From NCBI GenBank assembly GCA_034522175.1, contig JAXHLQ010000001.1:4774001-4838000 (forward strand): a stretch of DNA of 64,000 nucleotides. Direction: 5' to 3'. Below, one piece after another: positions 34,293 to 45,116 of the stretch. The position numbers and the translations under genes are program-made. The notes under the pieces were generated by a model. That model worked only from the letters and a program-made list of their open reading frames with translations. It had not been told where the DNA came from and made no database searches. The DNA comes from JAIPDZ01 sp034522175. GTDB lineage: Bacteria > Desulfobacterota > DSM-4660 > Desulfatiglandales > Desulfatiglandaceae. Every line of letters begins with the position of its first letter. The stretch's first letter is position 1.

Positions 34293-35848
34293 GCACAAAA
34301 TTCCCGTTTGGGCGGCCAATCTCTTTGTCTTTTTGGTGCTTTTTCTCGGGGCTATGGCCTATTTTCTGTGGCAGATTCAACAAGCAAGAAAAGACTTTTT
34401 CGCCCATGTAAGGGAACATGCCCTACTCGTGGCCGAGGTGGTCCAGCTCAATGCCCAGGGAAGTCTGCTGTCCAAAAAGGCGGTAGAAGAGATTTTGGAG
34501 GCCTTTCTAAGTAATACCGCCCGGTTTGTTGATTATCTCGATCAGGTGGAGCCTTTTACGCCGGAAGAACTAACCGCATTTGCCGAAGAAGCGGGGTTGA
34601 CGGGGATCGCCATACAAAGGGCCAACGGCAAGGATGTGGTAGGCCCACCGGAGTGGCTGCCTCACCCTTCTGCCACCTGTGATTCGACTGCTTCTCTTCA
34701 GCATATGTCAAACGCACACATGTATGTCCTGGCATGGCACAGGGAATCGGCGTGTATCCGCGTGGGTATGACCGACATCGGGATCCGGACCTTACAGGAA
34801 CAGTTGGGATTGAACCATGTCATTGAAACCATCGCAGCCATACCCGGCATGGAATCCGTTAAAGTGATCCCATCCACGAAGGTCCCTGAGAAGCGTCGCG
34901 CCAGACCTGCCGTCACCATAGCCGATGAAGGTGCTTCAAGCGTAGCAGTCGCCCGCATGCCCCTTGCGGTGGGAGAACTGGTGGTGACCCTGGACGCAGG
35001 GTATCTTCAGCGGTCTGTTGGACGGCTATGGCGGGATTTTTTTCTATTCAGTACGGGTCTGGCCGTCCTGGCCGTGCTGTTGTCCCTGATACTTTACCAA
35101 TATCAATCGGGCCACCTGAAAGAGGTACAGCAGTTTGAAAGGCGACTCGCTCAGGAGCGGGAAAACGCTTCTCTGGGCCGGGCCGCAGCCGCCATCGCCC
35201 ATGAAGTGAAGAATCCCCTGAACACCCTCGGGATAGGGCTTCAAAGGCTTGATTTAGAGGCCCAGGGGCTGAGTGCTGATGAACGGCACCAGGTTGCCCT
35301 TATGCTGGATGCGGTCAAACGGGCCAACAGTAGTATGGATGGCCTGCTGAAATATGCAAGGCCCAAGCCGCCGGACATCCAACCCACACGCCTCGATCGT
35401 ATTCTCGAAGACCTGATCGATCTCTATGAGAGTCGCTGCGATGTTGCAGGCATCGCCGTGTCCAAGGAGATCACTTTCAGGGAATCGATTCCGGGGATCC
35501 CGATCTTTTGAAACAGGTCGTCGAAAATCTGCTGAAGAATGCGGTGGAGGCCCAGCCCACAGGCGGATTCATCCATGTGGCCTTGAGCGAGGAAAAGCGC
35601 GAGGTCTGTTTGAAGATAAGAAATGCAAACTTTACCCTGAATCCCGGGAAGCGGATCGTATGTCAGACCCCTACTACACGACCAAGGTGGATGGAACCGG
35701 CTTGGGATTGAGCATCACTCGGCGTGCTGTGCTGGCGCACGGTGGTAAAATAACCTTCAAGACGATGAAACCGGACATCATTGAAATCGCTGTATGTCTA
35801 CCCAATATCCGGTCTGAGGGTTTGAAGGAACAGAAGGATCGTGTATGA
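34279..35848 (+). CDS. Membrane sensor histidine kinase, frameshifted in the ATPase domain
   Basis: NtrB-like kinase. A TM helix (ANLFVFLVLFLGAMAYFLW), a periplasmic sensor region of about 220 residues, a second TM (LAVLAVLLSLILYQY) and the H-box AIAHEVKNPLNTLGIGLQRL follow. After ESIPG the frame breaks at a GGGG run (35493-35496) and resumes as DLLKQVVENLLKNAVEAQP (N box). A second break near 35645 precedes SDPYYTTKVDGTGLGLSI (F and G2 boxes). Both breaks are single-base and probably technical. It overlaps the response-regulator gene by 4 bases. Confidence 0.85.
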
Positions 35849-37213
35849 AACTTTTGATCGTCGATGATGATTCCGGTCAGAGAGAACTCCTCAAAGGTTT
35901 TCTCGAGAAGCAGGGTTACGAAACCTTGACAGCAGGGGATGGGGCAGAGGCCCTGAGCCTTTTTGAACGGGAGCCCATTCACCTCGTCCTTCTGGACTAC
36001 CGGATGCCCGGACTTCAAGGAGACCAGGTCCTGGAAAGAATGAAGGGGATAAATCCCACGGTGCGCGTTATCATGATCAGCGCTTATGGAGACGTGGATA
36101 CCGCGGTGACCACCATGAAGCTGGGGGCACACGAGTTCATTGAGAAGCCGGTGGATCTTTCCGCGCTGCTCACCAAGATTCAAGAGGTGGAACAACACAT
36201 CGCCGTTGATTTGGATGTGACAGAAGTGGAGACGGCGGCGGCCGATGCCCCGCTGCCCCTGAATATTGTTGCCGAAAGCCGCGCCATGAAGGATGTACTC
36301 TCATTGGTCAGGAGAATAGCCGGTAGTCGATGGCCTGTCCTGGTATCGGGTGAGACGGGTACGGGAAAACAATTGATTGCCCAACTCATCCATCTGCTGG
36401 GTCCGAAAAACGACGCCCCCTTTATCGTGGTCAACTGCGCGGCCATACCTCAAACCCTTTTTGAAAGCGAACTGTTCGGTCACGTGAAAGGTGCCTTTAC
36501 CGGTGCGTCCGGCAGCCGCAGGGGCCGGTTTGAGCTGGCTCATGGGGGAACGCTGATGCTGGATGAGATCGGCGAGCTGCCGTTTGCACTTCAACCCAAA
36601 CTGCTTCGGGCCATTCAGGAAGGAAAGATCAGCCGCGTGGGGAGTGAGGAGGAGCGGGATGTGGACGTGCGTCTGGTTTCCGCTACCAATCGCAACCTCA
36701 AGCAGATGGTGACCCATGGAGAATTTCGGGAAGACTTGTATTACCGGATCCGCGTGCTTGAAGTGGAGATACCTGCGTTAAGACACCGGCGTGAAGACAT
36801 CGCACCATTGCTCGAGTTTTTTATGCGCAGATACGCCGCAGCGTCGCTCCAGTTTAGCCCCGAGGCTTTGGATATGCTCATCAAATACCCGTTTCCCGGA
36901 AATGTGCGCGAGCTTGAACATGTGGTACAGCGTACCGCTACCCTGACCCGGGGGCGCTTAATCGCGCCAATAGATCTCCCAGGAGATCCGTCACTTTCAG
37001 GCAGCCACCCAGGGAACCCTTGCCGAACGGCTTGAGGCTGTGGAGCGGGAAATGATCCTCTCGGCACTCGAGAAGAGCGACTGGGTCCAAACCCAGGCCG
37101 CAGAATTGCTGGGAATCAGTGAACGGGTTTTGAGATACAAGATGAAAAAAGGAGGCATTACACGACGTAACGCAGATAAGAATCATAGAAGACAGCCTGA
37201 CGGTGCGATATAG
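35845..37213 (+). CDS. NtrC-family sigma-54 response regulator, one frameshift
   Basis: Receiver domain (residues 1-120; LLIVDDDSGQ, phospho-Asp in LVLLDYRMPG), AAA+ domain with Walker A SGETGTGKQL, the sigma-54-contact motif KGAFTGASGS and Walker B GTLMLDEIGELP. The C-terminal Fis helix-turn-helix (AAELLGISERVLRYKMKKGG) lies in another frame after a break near 36980. The repaired protein has about 455 residues, as usual. It should activate the sigma-54 promoter at 31655, with the kinase encoded just upstream as its partner. Confidence 0.9.
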
Positions 37214-37297
37214 CGAAACGCGCTCATTACCAAAACCAATTCCTCAATCATACGGAGTCCATTGACAAATCTTCTACCTAAACCTACTCATCCTGAC

Positions 37298-37690
37298 TCA
37301 TCCGGGAGATGACAGCTTTTTGCGAACGAAACCGAGAACCTGTTTGATCGCATGCACGGGTTCCTCTTCGAGATCGCTCGCGACCACATGACTTTCCGCA
37401 CCATCGTGGAAATGGGCTGGAAAGCTCGCGAGAGATCGCCATCGTTTGTGAGGAGCATTATCATATCTGTAGATGTCCTCAACCTGGGTCATTCGACGTT
37501 CCCAATGGTAAGAATACCGGCCGGTTAAGGAGATATAGACATCCAGGAGAGAGCCATCCACAATATCGAGCCGAAGCTTCATGGGGTCGCCGCTCGGCAA
37601 GCGAAGGATTTGGGCGCCTATGGCAACGTCGCTGAATTCACTGAGCGCTATGCCCTTCATGGCCCTGTAAGTCTCTGAGATAGGCATCAA
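37298..37690 (-). CDS. TumE-like toxin (DUF6516)
   Basis: About 130 residues with the DUF6516/TumE pattern: KLRLDIVDGSLLDVYIS, SYHWERR (His/Arg region), IYRYDNAPHKRW and FPAHFHDGAE. Members of this family are toxins of TumE/TumA-type pairs. It overlaps the upstream antitoxin gene by about 50 bases and probably starts at the ATG giving MPISETYR. Confidence 0.65.
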   Translation of the reverse strand: MMPISETYRAMKGIALSEFSDVAIGAQILRLPSGDPMKLRLDIVDGSLLDVYISLTGRYSYHWERRMTQVEDIYRYDNAPHKRWRSLASFPAHFHDGAESHVVASDLEEEPVHAIKQVLGFVRKKLSSPG

Positions 37691-37970
37691 TGTCCCTCAC
37701 ACTCGAAGACAGGTTCTCTATGACGATCAGGTCCTCCCATGCGGGATGCTCAGGGATAAGGCCTCCGGCAATCCCTTCTTCCAATTCCGCAAGAGTTGAA
37801 ACACGATAGCGAGCCAGGATTTCCAAACGTTCCCGCAGCGCGATCCGTTTCTTCTCCTTCAATAGGCTTTCGAACGCTTCTCGAAGGAGTTCATTCGTCT
37901 CCAACCCCAAGGCCGTTGCCATTCCCGCGGGGATGACATCCTCAAATTTGGTGGTACGTTCGGTTTCCAT
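37638..37970 (-). CDS. Antitoxin partner of the TumE-like toxin
   Basis: A 110-residue protein: an N-terminal METERTTKFEDVIPAGMATA that resembles a short DNA-binding segment, then a long helical, Glu/Arg-rich region (LKEKKRIALRERLEILARYR). Position upstream of and overlapping the DUF6516 gene supports an antitoxin role. Its class is unclear. Confidence 0.6.
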   Translation of the reverse strand: METERTTKFEDVIPAGMATALGLETNELLREAFESLLKEKKRIALRERLEILARYRVSTLAELEEGIAGGLIPEHPAWEDLIVIENLSSSVRDIDAYLRDLQGHEGHSAQ

Positions 37971-38157
37971 ATGTGCCTCCGATCCAATAGTTCTGGGTTC
38001 TAAGCTCTCGGTTCTGCGTTTTTACCCAGCGCCTGGGGGTTGCAAGGTTTTCAATCTCTCTGATTCCGGCTCAATATTGCATGCACAATGCCTGCAAGAC
38101 AGCGAGGATGTCAAGATGATTGACCTGTAGTGGAAAATATTTCCCCGGAAATTGCCT

Positions 38158-38881
38158 CTATCGAAGACATCTCAGAGTCTGTTTTGTGATCAGCCGCTCC
38201 AGATCGGAAAGAAATGAGGTCTGTATCCAGTTCCTGTGGTCCTGGTTCAAGAGCTTGCCGGTATCGCGAAGGATCTTCTTTGGATCGGTTTTTCTGACGG
38301 TATTCAAGAGCGTTTGAAAAAATGCAGATCGGTTCCTGAACGCGCGCGCTATCATGGTTTCGTCCAGGGGGTACGCGCCATTCAGGATGAACCAGGCATC
38401 AAATATGTCCCTTCCTGCCCGGCGGTCGAGAAACGTGAGAAGCTTCTCTGTCATCAGGAAGGAGGGTTCAAGGATGACGACCGGCACGCCCCTGAGCGGG
38501 AGAATGGTGGTTTTCAGTTCCTTCTCCCTGGTGGAGATTTCAATCTTCACATGGAAATTTCGGTCAGGTCCCTTGAAGCGCAACTCCACGAGGAGCGTAT
38601 GATACTTCAAGGCGCTGTCGGTTATCTCCCATCCCTTCTTTGTGCAAAGGCCTTCGATAATGGCGATAAGCCACTCGGCTGAAGCCCCCGGAAGCGCATC
38701 GTAATCGATATTCTCAGAGTACCGGGGCAGATCAAAAAAAGCTTGAGCGCTGTGCCCCCTTGAAGGCGATTTGAGAACCGGCAATGGATTTGGCCAGGGC
38801 CTGAACGACCTCTATGATGACATTCTCCCGATACTGATTGAAGAAATCCTGTCTATTATCGTAATCGGCGTCACTTGTCAA
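38158..38881 (-). CDS. AbiEii-type nucleotidyltransferase toxin, one frameshift
   Basis: Nucleotidyltransferase of the AbiEii/AbiGii family (abortive infection/type IV toxin). The N-terminal part (DNRQDFFNQYRENVIIEVVQ, IAGSQIAFKGG) and the main part (FFDLPRYSENIDYDALPG with the DxD pair, MTEKLLTFLDRRAGRDIFDA) join if one base is added to a CCCCC run at 38755-38759. The start is a TTG near 38881. The partner gene upstream survives only as its last 30 or so codons. Confidence 0.75.
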
Positions 38882-38896
38882 GGTCTTTGGCGCCAC

Positions 38897-39001
38897 TCAA
38901 TCCAAATAGGCCTTTTTCTCAGGGCGCACGTTGGAACAGAGGTTGAATTCGAGGTTTTCGTTGGTGTCAGTCAAAATACCGTGTAAATTAACAACTGTGT
39001 T
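38897..39001 (-). pseudogene. C-terminal remnant of the AbiEii partner gene
   Basis: The frame reads NLHGILTDTNENLEFNLCSN, then VRPEKKAYLD, ending in TGA 16 bases before the AbiEii start. The tail fits an antitoxin or regulator co-encoded with AbiEii toxins, but only about 35 codons remain. The 5' part is gone, with unrelated sequence beyond 39001. Confidence 0.45.
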
Positions 39002-39275
39002 TGAAAGATACCTTATCGCTATCAGCCGCGGAACAAAGGTGCTGTAAGCCATTGAGTGCAAATCCAAGCGTCAACCCTCAGCAGCCGATCTGTCGGGGTT
39101 GCGATCTTTTCACGATAGTCACCCCGAAGTTCCATGCTTTGTGGTTTTTCCCGTTACCGAGAGCTATCGGTTGGCGTTTGTGCGGGTTCTTTCGCCGGAC
39201 AAATTGCTCCGCGAACTGGGTTAAGCAGGCATGAAGGGAACGATTGTAAAATGGTTGCCGCTGGCGACAAACGGC

Positions 39276-39559
39276 AGATTTCTCGACCGGGGAGGCGTCA
39301 TCGTCTGGGGCATGGTCCCCACAGGGGTTGAAGCCTTTGCCGAGGAGGAGATTCCTTCGCTGATACGACGGCTGGAAGATATCTGGAAGATCCTCTGGTC
39401 CAGGGGAATCGATCGGGAACTGCTCATCGCCCGCAGCATGCTGTCCCCGGCCACCTGCTGCCTCATCAACCCGGACAAGGAAAAAACCGTCGAACGCGCT
39501 TTTGCCGCGGTGACCAGAATGGGAGAAATTTTGAGGGAAACCCACCATTAGATATCTGG
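39276..39559 (+). repeat. Duplicated 3' fragment of the MetE-like gene
   Basis: This 284-base segment nearly equals 51736-52019, the end of the MetE-like gene, including its stop and a few bases beyond; I count about ten mismatches. It reads RFLDRGGVIVWGMVPTGVEA to ILRETHH but has no ribosome binding site or 5' half, so it is a non-functional copy. Upstream (39080-39230) one frame (DLSGLRSFHDSHPEVPCF) resembles the end of a DUF4143-type ATPase. Confidence 0.85.
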
Positions 39560-39653
39560 CAGGTTATCTGTTTCTTATGGATGTCCCGCTGGCACTTCGG
39601 TCTCCTGTCATCACGCTTTTCTGATAATACAATGGCATTTACCCACCGGTTTA

Positions 39654-41212
39654 TCACTGCCTTACGTTAAATGTCGCACCACCTGCTATTTGAGATCCGG
39701 ACTGGAGTGTCGTGCAGGGTGAGGTAAACGTGGCGATTGAACCGTCTTCAAAGGTTGTTCCCGAACCTACCGTAATCGACGTTGATGCGCTAAAATTGGC
39801 GGTAGCATTTTTTGGAACCGTTACATTCTGAAGTGAGATGGTGGTACCGGTACATGCACATGTCTCACCTGAGGGAAAGGTAACGTCATCCAGAACAACG
39901 GCGCCGCCCGTGCAGGACGGACATGCGGTGAAAGGGTCGATATTCACATGATACACATGGATAAGGGGCAGATGGCCACAGCAGCCCGGTTTGTCCCCGC
40001 CGTCCTGGGAGATATAGATTCTCTGGGTTGAAGGATCGTAGGCCGCCCCGAGAATACTGGGATTGTCGTTGGCAAAGGGGAAGTCGAGTTCCCAGACGCC
40101 ATAGGGCAAAATCTCCCACATCTGTTTCTCTCCGCGCTTCACGGATAGAAGGTCCAGTGCATCATAAGCCAATACCAGATACACATAGGGATACGCATGA
40201 CCACCTTTGGAGCTGTCGGCCGGATCATAGCAGCACAGCACTTCCGGATACGCGGGATCGCAATACGTGTTATGCAGGGCCGGGTCGGACTTCCCCTCAC
40301 CGTAACAGAAAATGCCGGTCCCGCGCCGGCCAAAAAAGAGCACAGTGCGGCTTCCCTGTGGAAAGACGATCCCTTTAACGGTCATGGAACCGTTGTACAG
40401 AACGTCAGGGCGCTGATCGCCATAGGTTCCCAGCGTCGGATGGTCGATCGGGTAGCCCACCACCGGTGTAGCCGGCACGGGGTCTTCCAGCCCCAGTTGG
40501 TCCGGATCAAACACCGAGGCCGCCGGCCCAGGGAAGTTCGGCTGATGATGGAAAGGCAGCAATTCCCGGTGAGCGCCGGACCACCGAATCGCGATTGCCA
40601 CTCCGGTGGAATATGCGTCATGTATCCGTCGATGAATGCCGGGTTCGAAATCGTCGGGGCTTCGCCCACCTGATACATCCCCTGAAAGTCGCCGTTTTCG
40701 CTGATAACGAACCCCGAAGTAAAGTGGCTCAGCCGGACATCGTAGCCTGCATCGTAATATCCGAATGCGGTTCCAATGAGCTTTTCTCCCCGGATCATCA
40801 ACCCGCCCATCGGCACCCCGCTGGTTTCTACAGCCGCTCCTCCTTCCCCGATATTTGACCGGTCGCCTTCCGTTATGTCCGCAAACGGTTGGAGCACCGC
40901 AGCCGTGTTCAGCTCCTCAAGAAGGGTACTGTTGACGGGTTCGGGAATGGATATCTCCGCGGTCAGCTGATACCAGGTGTGGCCCACCATGAACAAGGAA
41001 TGATGATCCGGATGGTAGCTCAGAGCTGTTCCGCCGTAATTAAACCCGCTGAAATCCGGCGACCCGAAGTCTCCCTGGGGCACTCGAAAAGCACCCAGGT
41101 ATTCCAGATCCGTCTCGACGAGGCGTTTTTCTTCGGCCGCGGAAATGCCTGGCGCCGCCACGGCCCAGAAAACCATCACAATGGTCATGATAGTGGATGT
41201 CTGTTTGATCAT
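39654..41212 (-). CDS. Large exported protein with adhesin-like C-terminus, one frameshift
   Basis: About 519 residues after joining two frames at a GGCCC run near 40525. The signal peptide is IMTIVMVFWAVAAPGISA. The body (YLGAFRVPQGDFGSPDFSGF, HHSLFMVGHTWYQ, GGDKPGCCGHLPLIHVYHV) looks like a beta-propeller-type exoprotein. The C-terminal 80 residues are a strand-turn repeat (NVTVPKNATANFSASTSITV, FEDGSIATFTSPCTTLQSGS) similar to the coathanger-type beta-helix regions of exported proteins. A CPSCTGG pair may bind metal or form a disulfide. Function unknown. Confidence 0.6.
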
Positions 41213-41289
41213 GGTCTGCCTGCCCTGAGGTGAAGTTGCTTTATTGAGGGTAAAATATAGCGGAAACGGGCTTGGGTGTCAAAATGACT

Positions 41290-42982
41290 TGAGTGTAACC
41301 TTTTTTCGTTGGCAGGGGGTTGAACATGTAAGCTATTGATATAACTGGTTAAATAGATAGTGCTGGACATTTCCCCCACCATTTTTTAAGATATTGGTGA
41401 AAGAAACCGCTAATATCCAAAAGGGGGGAAAATGCCAGCGCATTCAATGGAGAAGATGGTACTTGAAGGTCAGAGTGAAGTCAAAGAACTTTTTGAATTT
41501 GTTATGGATAATGCTGAGGCGATGGATGCGTACTCCATAGAGAAGTCCATTTTTTCTCGAATACTGGGCATCGGCCTGTTGGCCATGAAAGGCTATTTTG
41601 CAAAAAGAGGTACCGGTGACATCGGGGACGTTTTGCAATTAGAGGATGGAACGAGGCACAAAAAGGAAAAAAGACTGCTTGAGAAAAACTACTTTTCGGT
41701 TTTTGGTAAATTGGCTGTTCCCCGCGCCTGCTATCGTGTCCCGACAGGCGGGATATGGATGGTGTAATGCCATTGGATGTTCAGGCGAACCTGCCGGAGA
41801 GGAGTTATTCGTATCTGCTTCAAGAATGGATGGATCTTTTGAGCATCCGGGACTCTTTCTTGGAAGGATCAGTTACCTTGGACAAGCTCTTGGGATGCGG
41901 GGTAAGCGCGAGCCGATTTGAAGTTGTAAGCCAGGAGTCTGCCGGAAGTTACGATGAGTTTTACGAAAACAAAGAGGTGCCGGTAGCTAAAAGTGAAGGA
42001 GAAATTCATACCATCGGTTTTGATGGAAAAGGAGTTCCCATCATTAAAAGCGAAGCAGCCAAGATTCAACCACGATTAGGCAAAGGCGAGAAACGGCAAA
42101 AGACGAAGGAAGCCATTGTAGGCGTCAGCTATAGCACTGATCCCAAGGTGCGCACCCCGGAGGAGGTAGCTGAAAACCTGGTGTACCCGGAGAGAGCCAG
42201 GGCAAAAAGCGAAGCGGATAAAAAACAAGGACTTAAACCGCCCCCGCCGATACGAGCCAAAAATCCTCGTCGAATAGCCAGCCTAAAACGATCCAAAGAA
42301 GAGGTGATGAAGGAAATAATAACAGATGCAAAAAACAGAAACCAGGATAAAGGAAAACCTTTGGTAGCAGTGATGGATGGGGCATTATGCTTGTGGACGT
42401 TATTGACCTCGCTGTTAAAGGGGGTGAACTGGGTTGGCATTCTCGATATCATACATGTGTCAGAATACCTCTGGAAAGTGGGGAATGCTTTATACGGTGA
42501 AAACACCCACGAAGGCAAGAAGTGGGTTTATGATCATCTATTGGCCATATTACAAGGTCGTGTCGGTAGAACCATTGGAGGTCTGAAACAGGTTTTGAAC
42601 AAACGAAAATTGAAAAAAGGCCAGTGCAAGGCTTTGCAAGATGCGATCAGCTATTTTGAAAATCATCGAAACTGGATGCGTTATGATGAGTATTTGGCAG
42701 CAGGATACCCAATTGGAAGCGGAGTCGTAGAATCTACTTGCGGCCATACGGTCAAAAATCGAATGGAAGGAACAGGCCGGAGGTGGTCAATAAAAGGAGC
42801 AGAGTCTGTCCTGCTCTTGCGATCAGTGTATACAAGTAACGACTGGGATGCCTACTGGAAAGCCCATAGACAAGTGGAACAAAGGCGGCTATATAGCAAC
42901 GTATTCCCGGCATTGGGGTACCCTGACCAGTATTTCAAGAAAAAAGCAGTATAAAACAGCCAACGAAAAAAGGTTACACTCA
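41290..42982 (+). mobile_element. ISKra4-family insertion sequence, 7-bp target duplication
   Basis: Ends are inverted repeats TGAGTGTAACCTTTTTTCGT (41290) and the complement ending at 42982. The flanks share the direct duplication AATGACT. The single transposase fills the element. It sits between the exported-protein gene and the VapC remnant. Confidence 0.85.
41432..42954 (+). CDS. ISKra4-family transposase, one frameshift
   Basis: About 505 residues in two overlapping frames: MPAHSMEKMVLEGQSEVKEL to VPRACYRVPTGG, then DVQANLPERSYSYLLQEWMD onward. The overlap is near 41760, where one base moves the frame; it could be a programmed shift, a mutation or an undercall. The second part has IGFDGKGVPIIKSE, VAVMDGALCLW, ILDIIHVSEYLW and the C-terminal GYPIGSGVVESTCGHTVKNR, the usual catalytic region of this family. 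Confidence 0.85.
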
Positions 42983-43125
42983 AATGACTTTGACCGGGGG
43001 TATCGCGGTCGGGAACAGGTGCCGCAACAGGGGAGTCTGTGTTGGGCTGTGGGCTGGGGCTGGGATGGGGCTGGGCGACATCCTCTGCAGGGGCAAGCAG
43101 CAGCGAAAGATGTCCCGCGACAACA

Positions 43126-43329
43126 TTAAACGGTCAGCACGGTTTCCTTATACTGGGAAACGGATGCATCAACTGTGAGGAGAAGCATCCCTTCTGTTTG
43201 GGCCTGGGCTATCAACAGGCGATCAAACGGGTCTTTGTGAATCGGCGGGAGTGATTCGATCGCAAGGACATGCTCTGCGCTAACAGCCAACTCGGAGTAA
43301 CCACCATGCGTATCCAAGAGCAATTTCAC
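43126..43329 (-). pseudogene. VapC-like PIN toxin with an internal deletion
   Basis: The frame begins MKLLLDTH, the first catalytic Asp of a PIN toxin, then jumps to SAEHVLAIESLPPIHKDPFD and RLLIAQAQTEGMLLLTVDAS, the C-terminal half. About 60 residues of the middle are missing in one piece while the frame is kept. The antitoxin gene next to it is intact. Confidence 0.75.
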
Positions 43330-43574
43330 GATGACTTTCCTTCAAACAGGTCATTGATCTCCTTTGCCCCAAGAGAATCAAAATCATCCGGAACCGCAAT
43401 TTCACCCAACATAAAGCCCAGCTTTTTGGTCGTATCCGGTTCCTCACCGGACAGCGGTAAAACCTTGACCATCGGCTTCCCGGCCTTCGCAATGATAAAA
43501 ACATTTCCCTTCGCGGCCTCGTCCACCAGCCGCGATAGATGTGTTTTTGCCTCGTGGATATTGACGGTCTGCAT
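43326..43574 (-). CDS. Phd/YefM-family antitoxin
   Basis: An 82-residue antitoxin: MQTVNIHEAKTHLSRLVDEA, then GNVFIIAKAGKPMVKVLPL and a C-terminal toxin-binding tail. It overlaps the deleted VapC gene by 4 bases in the usual order. With the toxin damaged it may survive as an orphan. Confidence 0.85.
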   Translation of the reverse strand: MQTVNIHEAKTHLSRLVDEAAKGNVFIIAKAGKPMVKVLPLSGEEPDTTKKLGFMLGEIAVPDDFDSLGAKEINDLFEGKSS

Positions 43575-43668
43575 AAGATACCCTCAAAGATTGGTTCAAA
43601 GGACTTAGTTTATCCATCCCAGCATAGATCGTCAAGATGTTTTTCATAAGCTTCTTTCATAAAACCGT

Positions 43669-43911
43669 TCAAGAAATATGAAGCTCACCCCCTCTAAGGA
43701 GCCACTCAACGGGTACGCCAAGGATTTCTGATAAGGCCAGCATTTCAAAATCATAAAGCCCCCGCTCCATCCGTTCGATCTTTCCAATGGTAGACCCGTC
43801 AATTCGGATGCCGTGATCAACCTCAAGGGCTGCTGAAAGATCCATTTGCGACATCCTCAGTTTGACGCGGGCAAACCTGATTCGTTCTCCGCAGATATTT
43901 TTTGGTTTCAT
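43669..43911 (-). CDS. HTH-XRE regulator
   Basis: An 80-residue Xre-type DNA-binding protein with RIRFARVKLRMSQMDLSAAL and GSTIGKIERMERGL (recognition helix), ending EILGVPVEWLLRGG. Small stand-alone regulators of this kind often sit in accessory regions. No partner gene is obvious. Confidence 0.75.
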   Translation of the reverse strand: MKPKNICGERIRFARVKLRMSQMDLSAALEVDHGIRIDGSTIGKIERMERGLYDFEMLALSEILGVPVEWLLRGGELHIS

Positions 43912-44425
43912 GGCAGTAACTCTTTTTCGCTTGCCATGAATAACACTTTACATCGACATAAAAAGTCGATATAATCCAATTATTGGCGCTATTAGCCCTT
44001 TTAGGCGAAAAATCAGGGCGAGGTGCTAAAAACTGACACAGCGACGCTCAATGGCAACCCAGATAGGTAGGGCATGGGTCCATCGGGCCTTATTTAATGA
44101 GTTTGCCTTCAGTATCAAGAGGGGGAACCAGTTATGGGAAATCTAACAGAAGAAGTCAGGCTGAAGACCGGGTGCCTAACGAGAAATTGCTGATAACGCT
44201 AATTTAAAAAAGGCTTTGAAAGATCAATATTATCCACCTCCCAGAGTCGACAGATCACTTATTCAACTGATGCTTACTTACGCAAAAATGCACGGGTTCA
44301 GAAAAGCATCTTTTGCATAATCTATATCTCTCTATCGCTACGATAAATTGATATAGCTTGATAAACGATCCCAAACGAGATAACCGTCCCCTGATGGCCC
44401 CTTAAAAATACTCCACCTGTGGTCA
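43912..44425. other. Gene-free stretch
   Basis: No convincing gene, RNA or repeat was seen. It includes the promoter region of the XRE gene (A/T-rich, 43960-43985) and mixed short open frames without ribosome binding sites. Confidence 0.4.
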
Positions 44426-44605
44426 TCAAGGTTGTACATCAGCAATAGACCAAATTTTCCACCTTTTCCTTGTTGCGATCTCCATTTCCTCAAGCAAACC
44501 ATCCCGGTCTCGGTTGTTTCTGAAATTTTTTTGACCCTCTATCCCCCGGATCATGATGTGGCGTAATACGCTGGGGGCGTCTAATCGGGCTGATCGAGGG
44601 CATGA
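44426..44605 (-). pseudogene. REP-associated Y1 transposase (RAYT) N-terminal fragment
   Basis: The frame contains PRSARLDAPSVLRHIMIRGI, then GQKNFRNNRDRDGLLEEME, the start of IS200-like/REP-associated tyrosine transposases. The catalytic HUH and Tyr motifs are missing because the frame ends after about 60 residues. Its upstream flank carries a repeat shared with 39557-39602. Confidence 0.7.
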
Positions 44606-45116
44606 CCGGAATACTATCCCGCCATTACACACCTGACAGGTTATCTATTTCTTCTAAATGTTCAGCTGGCACTTCGGGAAAAGCAGATTCAGCAAAACCA
44701 TCGGCCCATTATCAGCGTCCATGTAAATGGTTCGCGCGTCGGCCCGGCACCCTTTTCCGTGGACTACTCCTCTCCGAATTCGCCTCCCCTCCTCTGCGCA
44801 AGTACTATTATGACCCCCATACATTCAACTGAATAATCAACATGTTGTCGTGACAAGCCCTTTAATGGGCGACCCCAGGAAACAGGATATTTGTTTCATT
44901 TCGTGGCATTTTCGCCACCAGTTTCTTGGCGGGCATTATCGGAGGGATCTATGGCATTGGAGCCGGGCCATCATCGCTTTTTTTCGGGTGGTAGAAATGT
45001 GGGATGCCGGAGGTGGATCTTGACATAAGTCAAAGACTTTATCCTCAACTTGTTCAGGATGGAATAAAAGAGCCGTCGATAAACTGATTGAAAAACAGGC
45101 TTCGATTGATTTAGGT
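44606..45116. other. Intergenic debris with a repeat and a permease remnant
   Basis: 44634-44678 shares a degenerate sequence (ACAGGTTATCTATTTCTTCT and CAGCTGGCACTTCGG) with 39557-39602 and partly 52013-52047. One frame at 44929-44995 reads FLAGIIGGIYGIGAGPSSLF, like the start of TauE/SafE permeases, but it ends at a TAG. No complete gene. Confidence 0.45.
45020..45033. promoter_or_regulatory. TTGAC-N4-GTCAA palindrome (FNR/HcpR-type)
   Basis: TTGACATAAGTCAA is a perfect palindrome of the same form as the one before the hemerythrin gene (52123-52136). No intact gene starts just downstream; the ISL3 element begins 84 bases on, so its original target gene may be disrupted. Confidence 0.5.

Noticed and set aside
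35490..35660. Histidine kinase split into separate proteins
   Set aside because: Both joints need one base, the domain order is normal and the next gene overlaps in the usual way.
41755..41767. Programmed ribosomal frameshift in the ISKra4 transposase
   Set aside because: No slippery heptamer with a downstream structure was evident; the many other single-base breaks make an undercall more likely.
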